This document shows, in pieces, positions 31,271 through 43,071 of a DNA stretch of 64,000 nt. The stretch is taken from the NCBI GenBank assembly GCA_001566295.1, contig KQ964249.1, positions 2,666,001 to 2,730,000 of the forward strand, written 5' to 3'. The notes beneath the pieces were generated by a model. That model saw only the letters and a program-made list of their open reading frames with translations, made no database searches and had not been told where the DNA came from. The stretch comes from Microdochium bolleyi. Lineage: Eukaryota; Ascomycota; Sordariomycetes; Xylariales; Microdochiaceae. Position 1 is the first letter of the stretch; each line of letters starts with the position of its first letter. Position numbers and translations under genes: made by a program.

Positions 31271-34200
31271 GTTTGCAGTCTGTCCACCATGTCAGTAGGC
31301 TGGCCGTAAGGGGTGTTTATTCTACGGTGCTGCACCCACAGTTGTATGGTTTCTGGTTTAAACGAGTGTGTTTGGTATTCGAGTACGAGTAGTGTTTCCT
31401 GTGGTCGAATCGTCAGCCCCATTTGCGAACAGATGACCAGCACAGCAATCAGCTCACGCAGAGCGATATCTGGCCAATCTTCTTGTCCTTTGTTGTTTGG
31501 AACTCGTTAGAACCACATGAGGGTTCGTTCATGGATGGCTCAGGCTACCACGGGTGATGGGCGCTGTGCTCCAGGAGTGATTGGATCGGGTCAATGCGAC
31601 GGTGCAGACCTACCTTGAAGCGTGGAACTGTTGATTCCTCCCCAAGAACCGCCGTAGGTAATCACGATAAAGAGTGGCAGGGCGAGCAAAGTCGTCCTCG
31701 AGGTGTGGATATTATGGCTGACCAGGAGCGGTGCTGGTTTCGACGGGTTGGAGCGAGCAGCTCAGCAACGCATTGGCGAAGGCTGGGTTGAGCAACGGTC
31801 CTCTACGGTCGACGAGATCGTTGCTGTTGCCGCCCAAGAGGTCGATGGGCTGTGGCGATCAGGCTGAAAGCAGGCGTCGTCGAAGGGAAAGCAAGCGCCT
31901 AAAGGAGGGAGGCGGAGAAGGAAGGGAAGGGAAGAAAAGAGGGACGAAACAACAGCAAGGTTGCCAGTATGTAACGAGAGTGGTAGGCGTGAGAACACGG
32001 GAGTGAGCACGAAGGGGGTGTTCCGCCACGGGCGTCTGCAGACAAGGCAAAGGGGGCAAGGAGCGAGACAATCGAAAGACCGCCAGGGCAAGACAAAGAC
32101 TGGGGTGGGCGGGCAGGAGCAAGGAACGTGGGTGGGTGGGGTGGCAGGCCAGGTCAAGGTACAATGAGCACCCGTGCCGGAGCGGAGTACATGCACAAGG
32201 ATGGATATGCGAGGACACCTGGGCAGGAGAAACAATCCATGGGAGAAACGCGAGGACAGGGAGCAGAAGTACATGGTACTTGGCTGGCCAGGGTCTGCAA
32301 GCCACGGCAGCGAGGGGAAGGCCGTGCCCCTGGCTTTCTCTGGCCGTGCTCGCAGGGCGGCAGGGATGCCGCAGGTGGAGAGCGGCTGGCTGGCGCGACA
32401 CACAAGAGATTACCTGCGGTAGTGCTCCAGAGCTCATTTCACCAAGCAGTAGTTGGCGCAGGCCCAGCCCGTCGAGCCTGTGTTGGGTGTTATGCACAGT
32501 CATACGCCGCGTGCCCACCGGGTGCCCCGTGTGGTGTAAATGTGCTGCATTGCCATCCGGCATCAGGCGAATACAGAATGAAAGTCATAGTTCTTTGAAC
32601 CGTGAGGAGATGGACTCTGTGCATCTTCTCACTCAAGGCTGCCCAAGTCTGATCGACCCTTGGACTAGGGGACACGGAGTAGCTCAATCGCAGAAGGATA
32701 CGAGGACCACGTCGGCCAGGATTGCGTATGCTTACCTGTGCCATGTGGCCTGCCTTGGCATTCACTGTCGCGCTTTGCTAGACACGGGGTGCTCCTGTGT
32801 CCTGCCGGGTATGATTGAAGTCGACGTTGGCGACAGAGGAGCTTGACTGCATAGGCTGACCCCTCAGTTCGTGATCACCTTCTAGCAGGGGACGTGATAT
32901 GCCGTAGGTGAAGCAGCAATGTGTGTTCCTCGTCGCGGGCGCGAGCAACGTGCAACTACGATAATAGGTACCTAACTGACATGGTGGAGCGGGCTTTGGT
33001 AGCGCCAACGAACCCAGCTCATGTGCTGACTTCAGGAACGAGTCCGTACCCTGCCTGCCTCGCAGAGCAAAGAGGGGCGCGGTTGTCGTGAGTAACATCC
33101 GGGCAAAACGTCAACGTCTTGCGGGTGTCTAATCCCATGGTTTATGTGGCATCGACAGTTGAAGCAGTCGAAGCTTGTCGATCGTTGCCGAAAGCCTTGC
33201 GTGATTTTGATCATATGAGCTGCATGTTACTACATGGATCCATCCTCGCGGAGGGCTTGACGCCGTTGAGGACTTCTACTCTAGGATAATATTGGCGTGG
33301 ATCGCAGCCTTCCCAGTCCCACGGAGATCTTGCCAAAGGGTACGGATCCGCGCTGCTTCGGCCAGGTCTCTTATTCAGGACAACCGTTGGCACCAAATAG
33401 CCAACGCGCTCGCAACCTGGCTGGCTGACAAGGACGTATCGGGTACGAGGGCTTTTCTCTCATGCAGGGCACAGACATTGACTGCAAGGACGGCGCAGCG
33501 GTAGCTCCTCAGGTGTGCGGCGGGTGAGCAGTGGGACAAGCAATAGGGAAGCGTATGAATACGGAGTGTCGAGACCGGAGCACGGAGACAAAGACAGGAC
33601 AAGACGGGTGCCTCAGGACGCAGCTAGCAGACTCAGGCGAGGGAAGGCAAACGGTGGGCATACTCCGTACCTGCCGAACCTGTCTCGGGCAGGCGCCCGT
33701 GGACACCCTCCTTCTCCACATAGAGCTCCACCATCCCACCACTTGCTCGCATCCATTGTCCCCCGGCGCCATCGGACATGATTCATCTCAAGGCTGCCCA
33801 GAGAAAGGCATCACGGCAGTCTTCCGTCCACGCGTTGCACGCACCTCAAAGCAGATATACAAGACGGCTGTGCTTCTCGCCAAAGGCTTTATAGGCGAGC
33901 TTGCACAGTCCTGGAGAACGGTGCGACGATAGACTGCTCGCGCCACGTATCTACCCCGAGTAAAGCGGCCGGACAGTCTCTATCGCAGGATTCAGCCGCA
34001 ACTCAGAGCAGCTCGGCTGTCAATCATGACCAGCCATCTCCCGCCCATCTGCTGTGCCCTGTACTGCCCTACACGAAAAGCTCACTCCTCACCCCATGAT
34101 CAAAGCCACATCTGCCGACTGGCTGGTTACGCTCTCGTCCAAACGGGCTGCTTGCTTTGGACACCTGCCCGCGCGGGCGGCGAGGCTTCCCTGCATGCAT

Positions 34201-37200
34201 GACAGAGCCTGGGTACTCCTGGTCTGGCACCGAGGCTCAGCGAATGAGCATCTGCTCACTGCGCCCGGCATGTCTCGAGACCCTGTCGCCCAGCACGAAA
34301 GAAGACAAGTCCCCAGCTCGTCACTCAGATGGCCCTTGCCCGCACAGGGTTCGAGATTGCAACAACGCCCGCGTGGTGGTCCAGCGCTTGGTATTGTTCT
34401 CCCAGCCTAGCTCCTTTGGGAGGCCGAAGTGTGCTGCGTGAGCTGCGTAGAGTTCCCGGTGCAGTTGCCAAGACTGCTCAAAGGCGCCCACACCAGCGTG
34501 CGCCAGACTAGCCTTTGAGTGTGATGATGACGATCGACCGAAAATGTCTCCCGTCGAGACTCGAAGAGCCGACCAGGCGGCAACCCACTGCTCTGCTTCT
34601 GCTATTACTGGTTGCAGATTCAGTGTCGAGAGAGATCATTGTACCCGAGTATCACCAAGATGCCAAGGACCTTTGGACGAGAAACGACACCGAGTCGCTG
34701 TTCGGCCTTCACTGTCGAGCTCGGTTGCCCTGACTAAGGTAACTAGCAGAACGCCCCCCCGAAAAGCTAGACCCGGAGATCTGTACGGGCGATTGTGGCG
34801 AGCACGTCACAGGATTAGTGGTTGGGCTCCGCCCTGGTACACAGACTAAGTTAGTTCTGGCCCAGGTACGTTGCCTCTCACCTCGTGGTTCCTGACTAGA
34901 CCTATCCGAGGCTTCATTGTGGCTTTTCGGCGCGTGAAGAGAGGGTTTACAAACGGCCCCTGAATTCCCGGAAGTGGGTGACGATTCCCCAGGATTACCG
35001 GTACTCGTCCGTGTTTATGACGCACTCTGAGTTGCGCCGGGGAGCGGTCGTCCAATCTTCGATGTGCCGGAAGTACTCAGCACGGGCAGACTGAGCGACA
35101 CAAGAAGGCTCATCAATGCAAGCACCAAGGCGGCATTAGCCCAACACAGAGACTGCAGACGCCGTGCTCATGCAATTGGCGTCATTGTCCCAGACCCGAA
35201 GTCTGCTATGCACGGTGACCTCAAAGACAGGTCGTCGTTGTCCGACACGGGCCTGATAAGAGTTGCGACCGGACATTTCGTTCATGCACAGAACCAACCT
35301 CATGCATTGATCCACGAAGAGATCCACGGTTGAGTGGCACCCGCCCAATACCTAGTTGGACGTTGATCAGACAGGTCACGCAATGTGCCTGCCTGTGACA
35401 TTCGACATTGAACGAGGATGGAGCATCGGACCAATTCAGCACTAGGGATGTTGGCGCGGATAGACGCGAAAGGGACGAGAAGACCGAGCACTGCGCACCC
35501 TACGGTAGTCGGCCCAGCGGAATCTGCTTTTTGTCTTTGTCGTGGCATGACGTGAGCACGGCATGCACATATGCATGCATGTATTACATACACCCAACCA
35601 TGGCCCGGCTGCGCCTCATTCCTGCCAGAATCTTTGCTCTAGACACGCAAGACCGTGCCGGTGCCGCAGCCTCCGTGGCGAGCGCGATTCGCGGGTGTCT
35701 CGGAGCTTTGTCTCGCGCAGAGATGCCGCTTCAGCACTTGCGACAGACGGGCAAGAGGCGTGCAAGGAGAGAGGAAAAGGAAGCAAGCTAGTCTCCCAGC
35801 CAACAAGTCGGTTATGCTCGACCGGCCCTCGACTACGATATATGCACTCGACCTGTTTGCTCGCCCGTTGCAAGGAGGGCTGGTGTGGATTCGCAACGGC
35901 GATTGCGCGCGAGCAACACGGCCTCGTTGTGCCTCCGACGTAGTTGCTCCACAGAGGCAGCCACCTGAAGCAAGGGCGCGACACGCGCGCCGAGAGCATT
36001 GCCGTGCGCAGGAACCGATCAATACGTACTCAGGGCAATCTCCGCGGCGTCGTCTTCACGCTGACCATGAGGCAGTAAGGGCGCGGGAGACACTCCGGGG
36101 TCATTGTGAGATCTACCAGCACCTTCCAATCAGGCCTGAAGTACCGTCTATTGTTTCGCGAAGTGAGGACATGCATCATCGAGACCTTCAGCAGTGTCTC
36201 TTATCTCGGCAGGTCAGGAGCGGAGTGGTATGGGCACTATGGTTCAATGCAAGCCACGCACGCGCGTGGCACATTCCAGAGAGAGGCAACCTGGCGAGAG
36301 TGTAGTCTGAAAGATTTCGTGTTGTGTTCATCGACCACCGAGTAACGATACAGATGCCAATCTGCTATCACGTGCGTACGGACATATCATTAACAGCAGT
36401 GACCTTTGATCGCCAAATCGGTGCACAACTCAGGGAGAGAGTTTCCAAGGGCATTGCGTAAGGTAGTTCGAGCGAGGGGCATGAACTACGCCCGCAAAAA
36501 CCCTTGTTTCAACCGCGCCACCACCACGTCATCCGCATTTCATGGAATGCTCTGTCCTACTCACCGGTATGGAGCGGGCACTACACGTCCGCACGACTTT
36601 AAGCTCTGCCCCCATCGCGTGGCATGCGGGCCGTTTGATGATGCGACATCGCGGAGGGTTGAGCTCGCTCGTCGTTTCAGCCCGGGCATATGGCATTCCA
36701 GAGTTCTCGGACCCGGCTCTGCCGACGCGGCCTGTGCTGAGGAGTTGAGAGTGGTACAGAGGAGGGAGGCAGATGAAGTCTATTTGGGAAGCCCTGCCTC
36801 TGCTCCTGTTGCAGTGGTATAATGTCCGCCCTGGCCTGTCTCCCAACGCCTGGCCTTCGCAGCGAGGGGGGGAAGACGCATGCCGACCTGATCCAAGGCC
36901 TCGGGGGTTTCAAAGAACAAGTGTCTGTGTTACAGTGTGACTGCTGGCAATTCCTCTTTAGCAAGCAAGTCCGCTACTAGGTAGTGAGCCGGAGTGACAC
37001 AAAGGTAACGATGCCGAGAGGTGTGTCGGCAATAACCTGCGTGGCGAAGTCGGGGGAGCCTCCGTACCGTCCAACATTCCAGAGCCGTTCTATCCTGCAA
37101 CACACACCGTGCTTGCATGGCGCGTGTGTGCCAGGAATTCCCGTGTGACGCTGCTGATAGCTCGCCCCAGTCAGTAGGCGGAAGAAGTCATCCCTGGCGG

Positions 37201-40200
37201 TGTCAAGTCGAGACAAGTGATGAGTAAATGCTTGGCTTGCTTTCTCGAGCACTATCCTTTGCGGAGGGAATGGCCAGGGCTGCGTTAGAGTCAGAGGCCT
37301 GACATTCCAATCATCATGGTGAGATCGGACCGGCGTTTTGAGGTCCGGTGCTTGACTGTGTCATATGGCTTGTGAGGCTCTCGAGGACTTAGGGCATGGG
37401 ATCGGATGTGAGCAGATAGTGCTTGCGTGTCCGGCCCACGTGCTTGTTTCAACCTCTGGCGAGTTGTGTCACCACACCTTGTGCGGCAAACTCACAGTAC
37501 CGGCTACCTAGCGGGCGGCGGCCTCTCGTGCCGTTCCAGGCCGGGCACTTTGTTCATACAAGTGAGTTGTCTTCGATGATTGATTTCTGGGACTTGCAAC
37601 CCTGTATAGACATCGTACCGCCATTTCATTTTCGTGCTTTTGGTCCGGAATTGTAAGTCTGCCGTGTTTCTCACTCCGTGGATGAGGACCATTTCGGAGA
37701 TGAGAGAGACACATTTACAGCGTTTTTCTTTCTGAGCCATGTCCATATCAGATGATAACTTGACTGTGTGATGTGCAATCGGGGTGGGTTCAACTCGACG
37801 ATCCGTGAATCCCATATCAACAGAAATGGGTTTATCCAAAGCAACAGTGGCTCGGACGCTATTGCCCAGGTGTGTCAGATCAGAGGAAGTCTCTGCCTGC
37901 GTTCGAGATGTTTGATTAAAGATGGACTGCGTGGACTGAGATGTTTGTGTTCGATGACCTCCGTTATTGGCAGGTCTATCATCGATTATGGTGGACTTCA
38001 TGAAAGTCACGATCACCCCTCCAGCTTCACGATGTAGCGACTGCTATACAACCTGACAGAACTTCAGATTCCAGTCCCCCACTTGGGTTTTCTCCTCGCT
38101 GCTTACCATGCAAGTCAACGCATACGTGTTGGGACGATGGTGAATGTGCTTCGAAAGGCACACTCCTATACCTCATCCGTGGACTGCGTAGGACGACACC
38201 TTGTGTTTTACCGCCCCGAGCATTGCTCGTGGCACTTCTCGACATATGGTTGTTTACCGCCGAGACTGGATGTTCTGCCAATGAACTTTCTTTGTGAACC
38301 ATACGACTATGCTAACATTCGACCACAGGTAGGGAGGTTGCTACGAGTCGCGCTTCTACATTCGAGAGTGGAAATAATTGTTGCCTCTTCGACTTCGGCA
38401 TCAAGAAGAGTAATTAGTTGAGTTTCGACCTGCATGGCATGTTCATGTTAAACAAGTCATGGGCTAATTCCCATGCTTATTCAGGAAGCAGTCGTGATCG
38501 GGAAGTCGAGGGTGAAAATGTCACTGTTGGCATCCTCCGTGAAGAGAGACACTCATTGTATGCATTTTTACGATGGAATAGCTAATGCCACTACACGCAC
38601 ACTGGCGTTTGAACGAGCTCCATTCCCGCACATCTCGTCATCAATAGTGCTCCTATCAAATGGTACGCGTATCTTTTACACGTATATTGTCATGTTCATT
38701 GATACGATAGGTTGTTCGGGAACGCAGCGCTGCTTTACGAGTTATATGTGTGCTTACCCTATCCTACTTGGCTATTGTAGACCAAATAGTCTTCTTACCT
38801 CGGTCCCGGAACGGAGCTCCATCATATTGGAGGCAGGCATTTATGCTTTGGATAATCAAGAGAAGACCACTACTCCGTGATGGCACTTAGCAATCATCTA
38901 GGGTTGTGTTACGAGCTGTAATTTACACCTGAACACAGTCATTGTCCCCAGCTAGTAAGTCTGGTAGGTCTCATCAACTTCAAAGACAGAGACCACGGTC
39001 CAATCGCCATAGTTGATCGATGCAGTTTGGTGATATTGGGGGGTTTTCGTTATTTAGCCTGCTTTACAACTGCAAAATAGGACAAGACTGGAGATAATTT
39101 GCTATCAATACTGCGATGAAGTACAGGCTAGGCATCCATGCAAAGCTGGGCTTGGAAGTACTGCGGGAAAACTTAGCCGTGCAGCTCAGATGTCCTTGTC
39201 AGCAAGATCATGCGATATTCACGAGCCCCCCAATAGTCCGAGACACGAGGAAGGGTCGGGCTCGACTTTGTCCATGGGACAGCGCTTTGTTCGTATCACC
39301 AATAACCATGGGACGACCATAATGTGGGTGGCCTTGATGGGGCTGCCCGTCGGGCCTTTTATTTGTGACTTGAGGGTCCTCGGAACTCTACTGTGGTCTT
39401 CCACGACTGGCTTCAGAACGATCAAGTGTATGGAGTCTCACGGTGATAGATGACTGCAATGTAGGGAGCTAACCAATGCAGATCAGCCTGTTGAAGTCGA
39501 ATTAGGTCGAAACCAGCATGACACGCATACCACCAGACCGTTGTCCAACGGGGGCCTCGTAAATACACCCTCAAAGGCAGCGATTTAGACTGCTCACGCA
39601 TGACTCGACAACCTCGAGACCAGTACAACTTCACCCATGCCTACTAAAACATGCAAATCGCGGCAAATGCGACAGCCCGATGTGCCTGGCAAGGAGCCTG
39701 ACAGCTGCACCTGAAGGTGTGCGGCAAACAGTATCATCAGTGGTCTGCGGCCTGGTAGATCCATCCTCAATTGGAAATCGTTGCAAGACCATCCTTGAGG
39801 ACTGTGGATAACTGTGACCGCAAAGTTCCACAGGCAAGGGCCCGTCATTACTCATCGTAAGACTGCGAATCGCAGGAATGAAAACTCGTGTAACACATTG
39901 ACATGGTACGGGCCCCTCCCAGCAAGTCCACAGATAGAGTATCGCGAGGGGCAGCTCGACAACTGAGTGGAATTGGATCTCTCAGCCATCACCGAGCCAC
40001 GCATAGTATAGGCGCTACCGGGTCTGTGTCTCGCCCGCCTCGACCGCCTCAGCCGCCTCATCCGCTGCGCAATGGCGCCATTTGCCCCTCCTGCTGCAAG
40101 GACCCCAACGATCGCCAGCCCGGCTTGCGGCGGTTGCGTCAAATGTGCCCGCCCTGGCATGGTCCGCCGAGTCAAATCGGCGCCTCCACCCCCCACCTGC

Positions 40201-40518
40201 CCATGCCGTCATGCGGGTTTCGACAGCCTTCCAGCATCCTGCCTTTTCCGAACGCCGAATGAGAGCGCAGTACCTCACAGCAAGACCCAGATTTCGAGGC
40301 TTCCAAGGTGGCAGAAGTGGGCACTGCCACAGGCTGTGATGAACCGCAGGGGGAGCTTTGGGGAGGCGGCTGTCCCCCAAGCCTGAGGGACGAAACCCCT
40401 CAGCCAGTGTAAATACCCCGCGCGGGAAGCTCTCCTCCACCAACGGAGCTTCCCTTCTCCTCTTCCCACCCTACCCACGACATCACCAAACAAACCACAC
40501 AACAGTCAATCAGTCAAG
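31271..40518. other. 9.2-kb interval without a supportable gene
   Basis: Between the Msb2-like gene (-) and FKBP12 (+). Near Msb2, about 31870-32150 is purine-rich on the plus strand, a candidate pyrimidine-rich leader for the minus-strand gene. From about 37.6 to 39.5 kb base composition shifts towards A and T. Open frames here are short, antisense pairs of each other or low-complexity, and none carries a family motif. I found no tRNA, 5S rRNA or intact transposon. It may be a large regulatory region, a decayed repeat or hold non-coding transcripts. Confidence 0.5.
31881..31948. repeat. Purine-rich low-complexity tract
   Basis: AAGGGA/GGAGG-type run on the plus strand, so polypyrimidine on the strand of the Msb2-like gene, 600-700 bases upstream of its ATG. 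Confidence 0.7.
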
Positions 40519-41292
40519 ATGGGTGTTACCAAGACCACTCACTCGGAGGGCACCGGCGCCCAGCCCAAGCAGGGTGACACCGTCACTATCGAGTACACCG
40601 GCTTTCTCAACGACCCCAGCGCCCCCAACCAGAAGGGCAAGCAGTACGTCTCAAGCAACCCCCGCCCCTTGTTATTTCCAGATTGCCATACAAATCATGC
40701 TGACAATCAATCCAGGTTCGACTCTTCCGTCGGCCGTGGCGACTTCCAGACCAAGATTGGCGTCGGTCAGGTTATCCAGGGTATGTCACAGCGTCCACTC
40801 GCAGAGGCACTTGTGCAGCAATATGGGGACAATCAAAACTAATCACATGGCAGGCTGGGATGAGGGTGTTCCCACCATGAAGGTTGGCGAGAAGGCTACT
40901 CTCTACATCACCAGGTAAGTCGTCAATAGCACCAGCTCCGGCGTGTTTGTCCAAAAGCGCAGACAGTGGCTAACCTCGTCTGCCCCTAACAGCGACTACG
41001 GCTACGGTGCTCGGTAAGTGGAATCGACCCATAGGCGGCAGAAAGAATAAGACCTCTCTACTGGGGCTTGTCTCGTGGAACTTGCGACACGAGGACGCTC
41101 CCAAGGTCCAAGACCCCAACCACCCTGTGGCGGTCACTAACACATGTGCAATCACAGCGGCTTCGGCAATGTCATCCCCCCCAACTCCGACCTCATCTTG
41201 TAAGCTAGACACCCTGATACGCAGATCCGTTTTGTCGAAGCTGACCAAGAACTTTCTTTTCTAGCGACGTCCACCTCAAGAACGTCAGATAA
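40519..41292 (+). CDS. FPR1: FKBP12-type peptidyl-prolyl isomerase
   Basis: Six exons, 40519-40643, 40716-40780, 40854-40914, 40993-41013, 41158-41199 and 41265-41292, splice in frame to 113 residues, the family's usual size (about 108-114). Hallmarks are VTIEYTGFL, FDSSVGRG, the pocket Trp in GWDEGVP, DYGYGARG, and the C terminus FDVHLKNVR. The protein catalyses prolyl cis-trans isomerisation in the cytosol. It is also the receptor through which FK506 and rapamycin act on calcineurin and TOR. Exons 4 and 6 are only 21 and 28 bases. A C/A-rich leader precedes the ATG. The intron density makes most of the gene invisible as a continuous frame. Confidence 0.95.
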
Positions 41293-42643
41293 GCAGTACC
41301 AAAGTACTAACCGCAGAAATCGACTCGGAGAGCGCTCTGATAGATGGGTCTGTAACCGAGTCAAGTCTATGGGACCATTGATAAAATAAAAAGGAAATAG
41401 ACAACACATCAGGTCTAGAATCAATCAAGACCAAGATGTTGCCTGATCACGTGCTCTTGCTTAACGAGTTTCTGGGCACACTTGTGCTGCTACCCGACTG
41501 CTGGGACTATGACGACCACGGACTGTGACCTGCAAAGCACCGGCAGTATCCACAGCTGCAGAAGTGAAGCGTGACGACGAGTCGAGACATGAGTGGCCGC
41601 GCTGTCAAGCTCGAACATGGTGCTATTCATCCCGTTTTTGCGGTTGGCAGCCTGCGCGGGCACGCACGGTTACGCAAAAAAAGAACTTGATACCAGACCA
41701 GCAGGCTCCGATGATCGATAACGTGAGCATTCGTGTGCAGACGAGTACCCAAGCAACCCGTTGACCAATGGCGGCTCGTACCGCTGGCTGGCGGCAGAGC
41801 CTCCAGCTGCACGTGATATTAAATCCGTGGTCGGCTCCGGGGTAATCAACCCTCCAGTTGCCTGCCTGCTTGCTGGACGATGGCGAGGAGTCGTCTGCCC
41901 CTGGACAGGCGCAGACGTGCGCATCGCGTCCGAGGCATAGGTTGTGAACATGATTGCTTAGACGAAAAACACTCCTTGTGAGGCTTTGGAAAGTTTTCGT
42001 ACTGCTTCAAGGACAGCAACTGCAGGAATAGCTAGCAGGACTTGCACTGCGGAATTCACGGAACACAGAATGGACCTTGGGACGAATCTGGTGACCACAT
42101 TGGCAGTACCATCTCACGTTCAGCTGGCTGCGAGCAGAGTAGACGAGCTTGACGAACTTGGACCAACGAAGGAAATGGCTATCTATGTTCTTTTTCGCTC
42201 CTTTTCCCAGAAGAGCGTGTTGTAGAATAGACTGGGAGCAATGCCTCGCCTACTGCCACGCATGCTCGTCAAGCATGCACGGTTGCTCCCCCGAGACAGA
42301 ACACATGACCGTCATCTTGCAAATGGGGGACCATGTGAGCCCGAATGTCTTGTGTCGGCACCAGCGGGACTGGCCGGCGGCTGAGGTATTGAGCATGGCT
42401 GGACCTGACTACCCTCGAGAGATGTACTGTCGCAAGTTTGCATGTGATGGACCACACTGGCCCCGGGGGCATCTGGCAAGTAATGAGGAGGACGACTCCG
42501 CAGGAGGAGCGAGGCCCGATGCGGCCTGGGCGCCCGAGGTAGCGAATCGGGCAGGGGCGCGTGGGGCGGCATGCCCGGGAGAAAGAGGCCCCTTCACCGT
42601 GCTCGGCTCCAGCAGTTGGCAGAGCACCAGCTTGTCCCCCGTG

Positions 42644-42649
42644 CCTCGG
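42644..42649 (+). promoter_or_regulatory. CCTCGG motif, candidate FarA/FarB site
   Basis: CCTCGG is the core bound by the fatty-acid-responsive Zn2Cys6 factors FarA/FarB in Aspergillus and relatives. This copy lies about 430 bases upstream of the Fox2 ATG. Confidence 0.4.
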
Positions 42650-42864
42650 CTCTTCTCGACTGCTACGGAGGACGGCTACTCGTCATCGCCGCGCAGCAAC
42701 GGCCACCCAGCACCGGTACTCGTGTGCGGAAGGCAGTCCCCTCTCGCTTTCCGGCCAGCGAGCCGCCCTCCCCCACACTGCGCCAGAGTTCACCCCAAAA
42801 CGCACGCTGCCCAGCTTCCCCACGCGCCGAGAGCACCCTGTCGGCAAGTCACTGCGAGCTGTTC

Positions 42865-42870
42865 CCTCGG
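42865..42870 (+). promoter_or_regulatory. CCTCGG motif, second candidate FarA/FarB site
   Basis: Second CCTCGG, about 200 bases upstream of the Fox2 ATG and in the same orientation as the first. The gene's role in fatty acid oxidation makes it a plausible functional site. Confidence 0.45.
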
Positions 42871-43071
42871 ATCTGCTGGCACTCGCCGACCTTACCTTGG
42901 CCCAAACCGTGTCGCTGCTGCCCCGTCCCCGGACTCTCCGTGCGCCAGCGCCAGCTATTAATTCTTTCCCACGCCCATCACCACAACCACTTCCGGTGGC
43001 CTCTCCTGCTTCCTTCCTTCCTCTCCTCATCAACTCCCTCCCTTCCCTCCTCCACACAGCCACACATCATC

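Larger units (their letters stand above)
41293..43071. other. Intergenic, FOX2 promoter region
   Basis: About 1.8 kb between FKBP12 and Fox2, both plus strand. An open plus-strand frame at 42149-42961 lacks motifs and becomes Pro/Ser/Arg-rich low complexity; I treat it as chance. The last 150 bases are C/T-rich, as in a strong fungal promoter and leader. Confidence 0.4.

Noticed and set aside
31762..32563. Overlapping minus-strand frames of 213-234 codons upstream of the Msb2-like gene
   Set aside because: Leu/Pro/Ser/Cys low-complexity reading of a polypyrimidine tract, better explained as leader or promoter.
37504..38016. 170-codon minus-strand frame in the AT-shifted interval
   Set aside because: Opens without ATG at its 5' end, has no motif, and an opposite frame is equally open.
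42149..42961. 270-codon plus-strand frame before Fox2
   Set aside because: No ATG at its start, Pro/Arg/Ser-rich towards its end, and overlaps the likely Fox2 promoter and leader.
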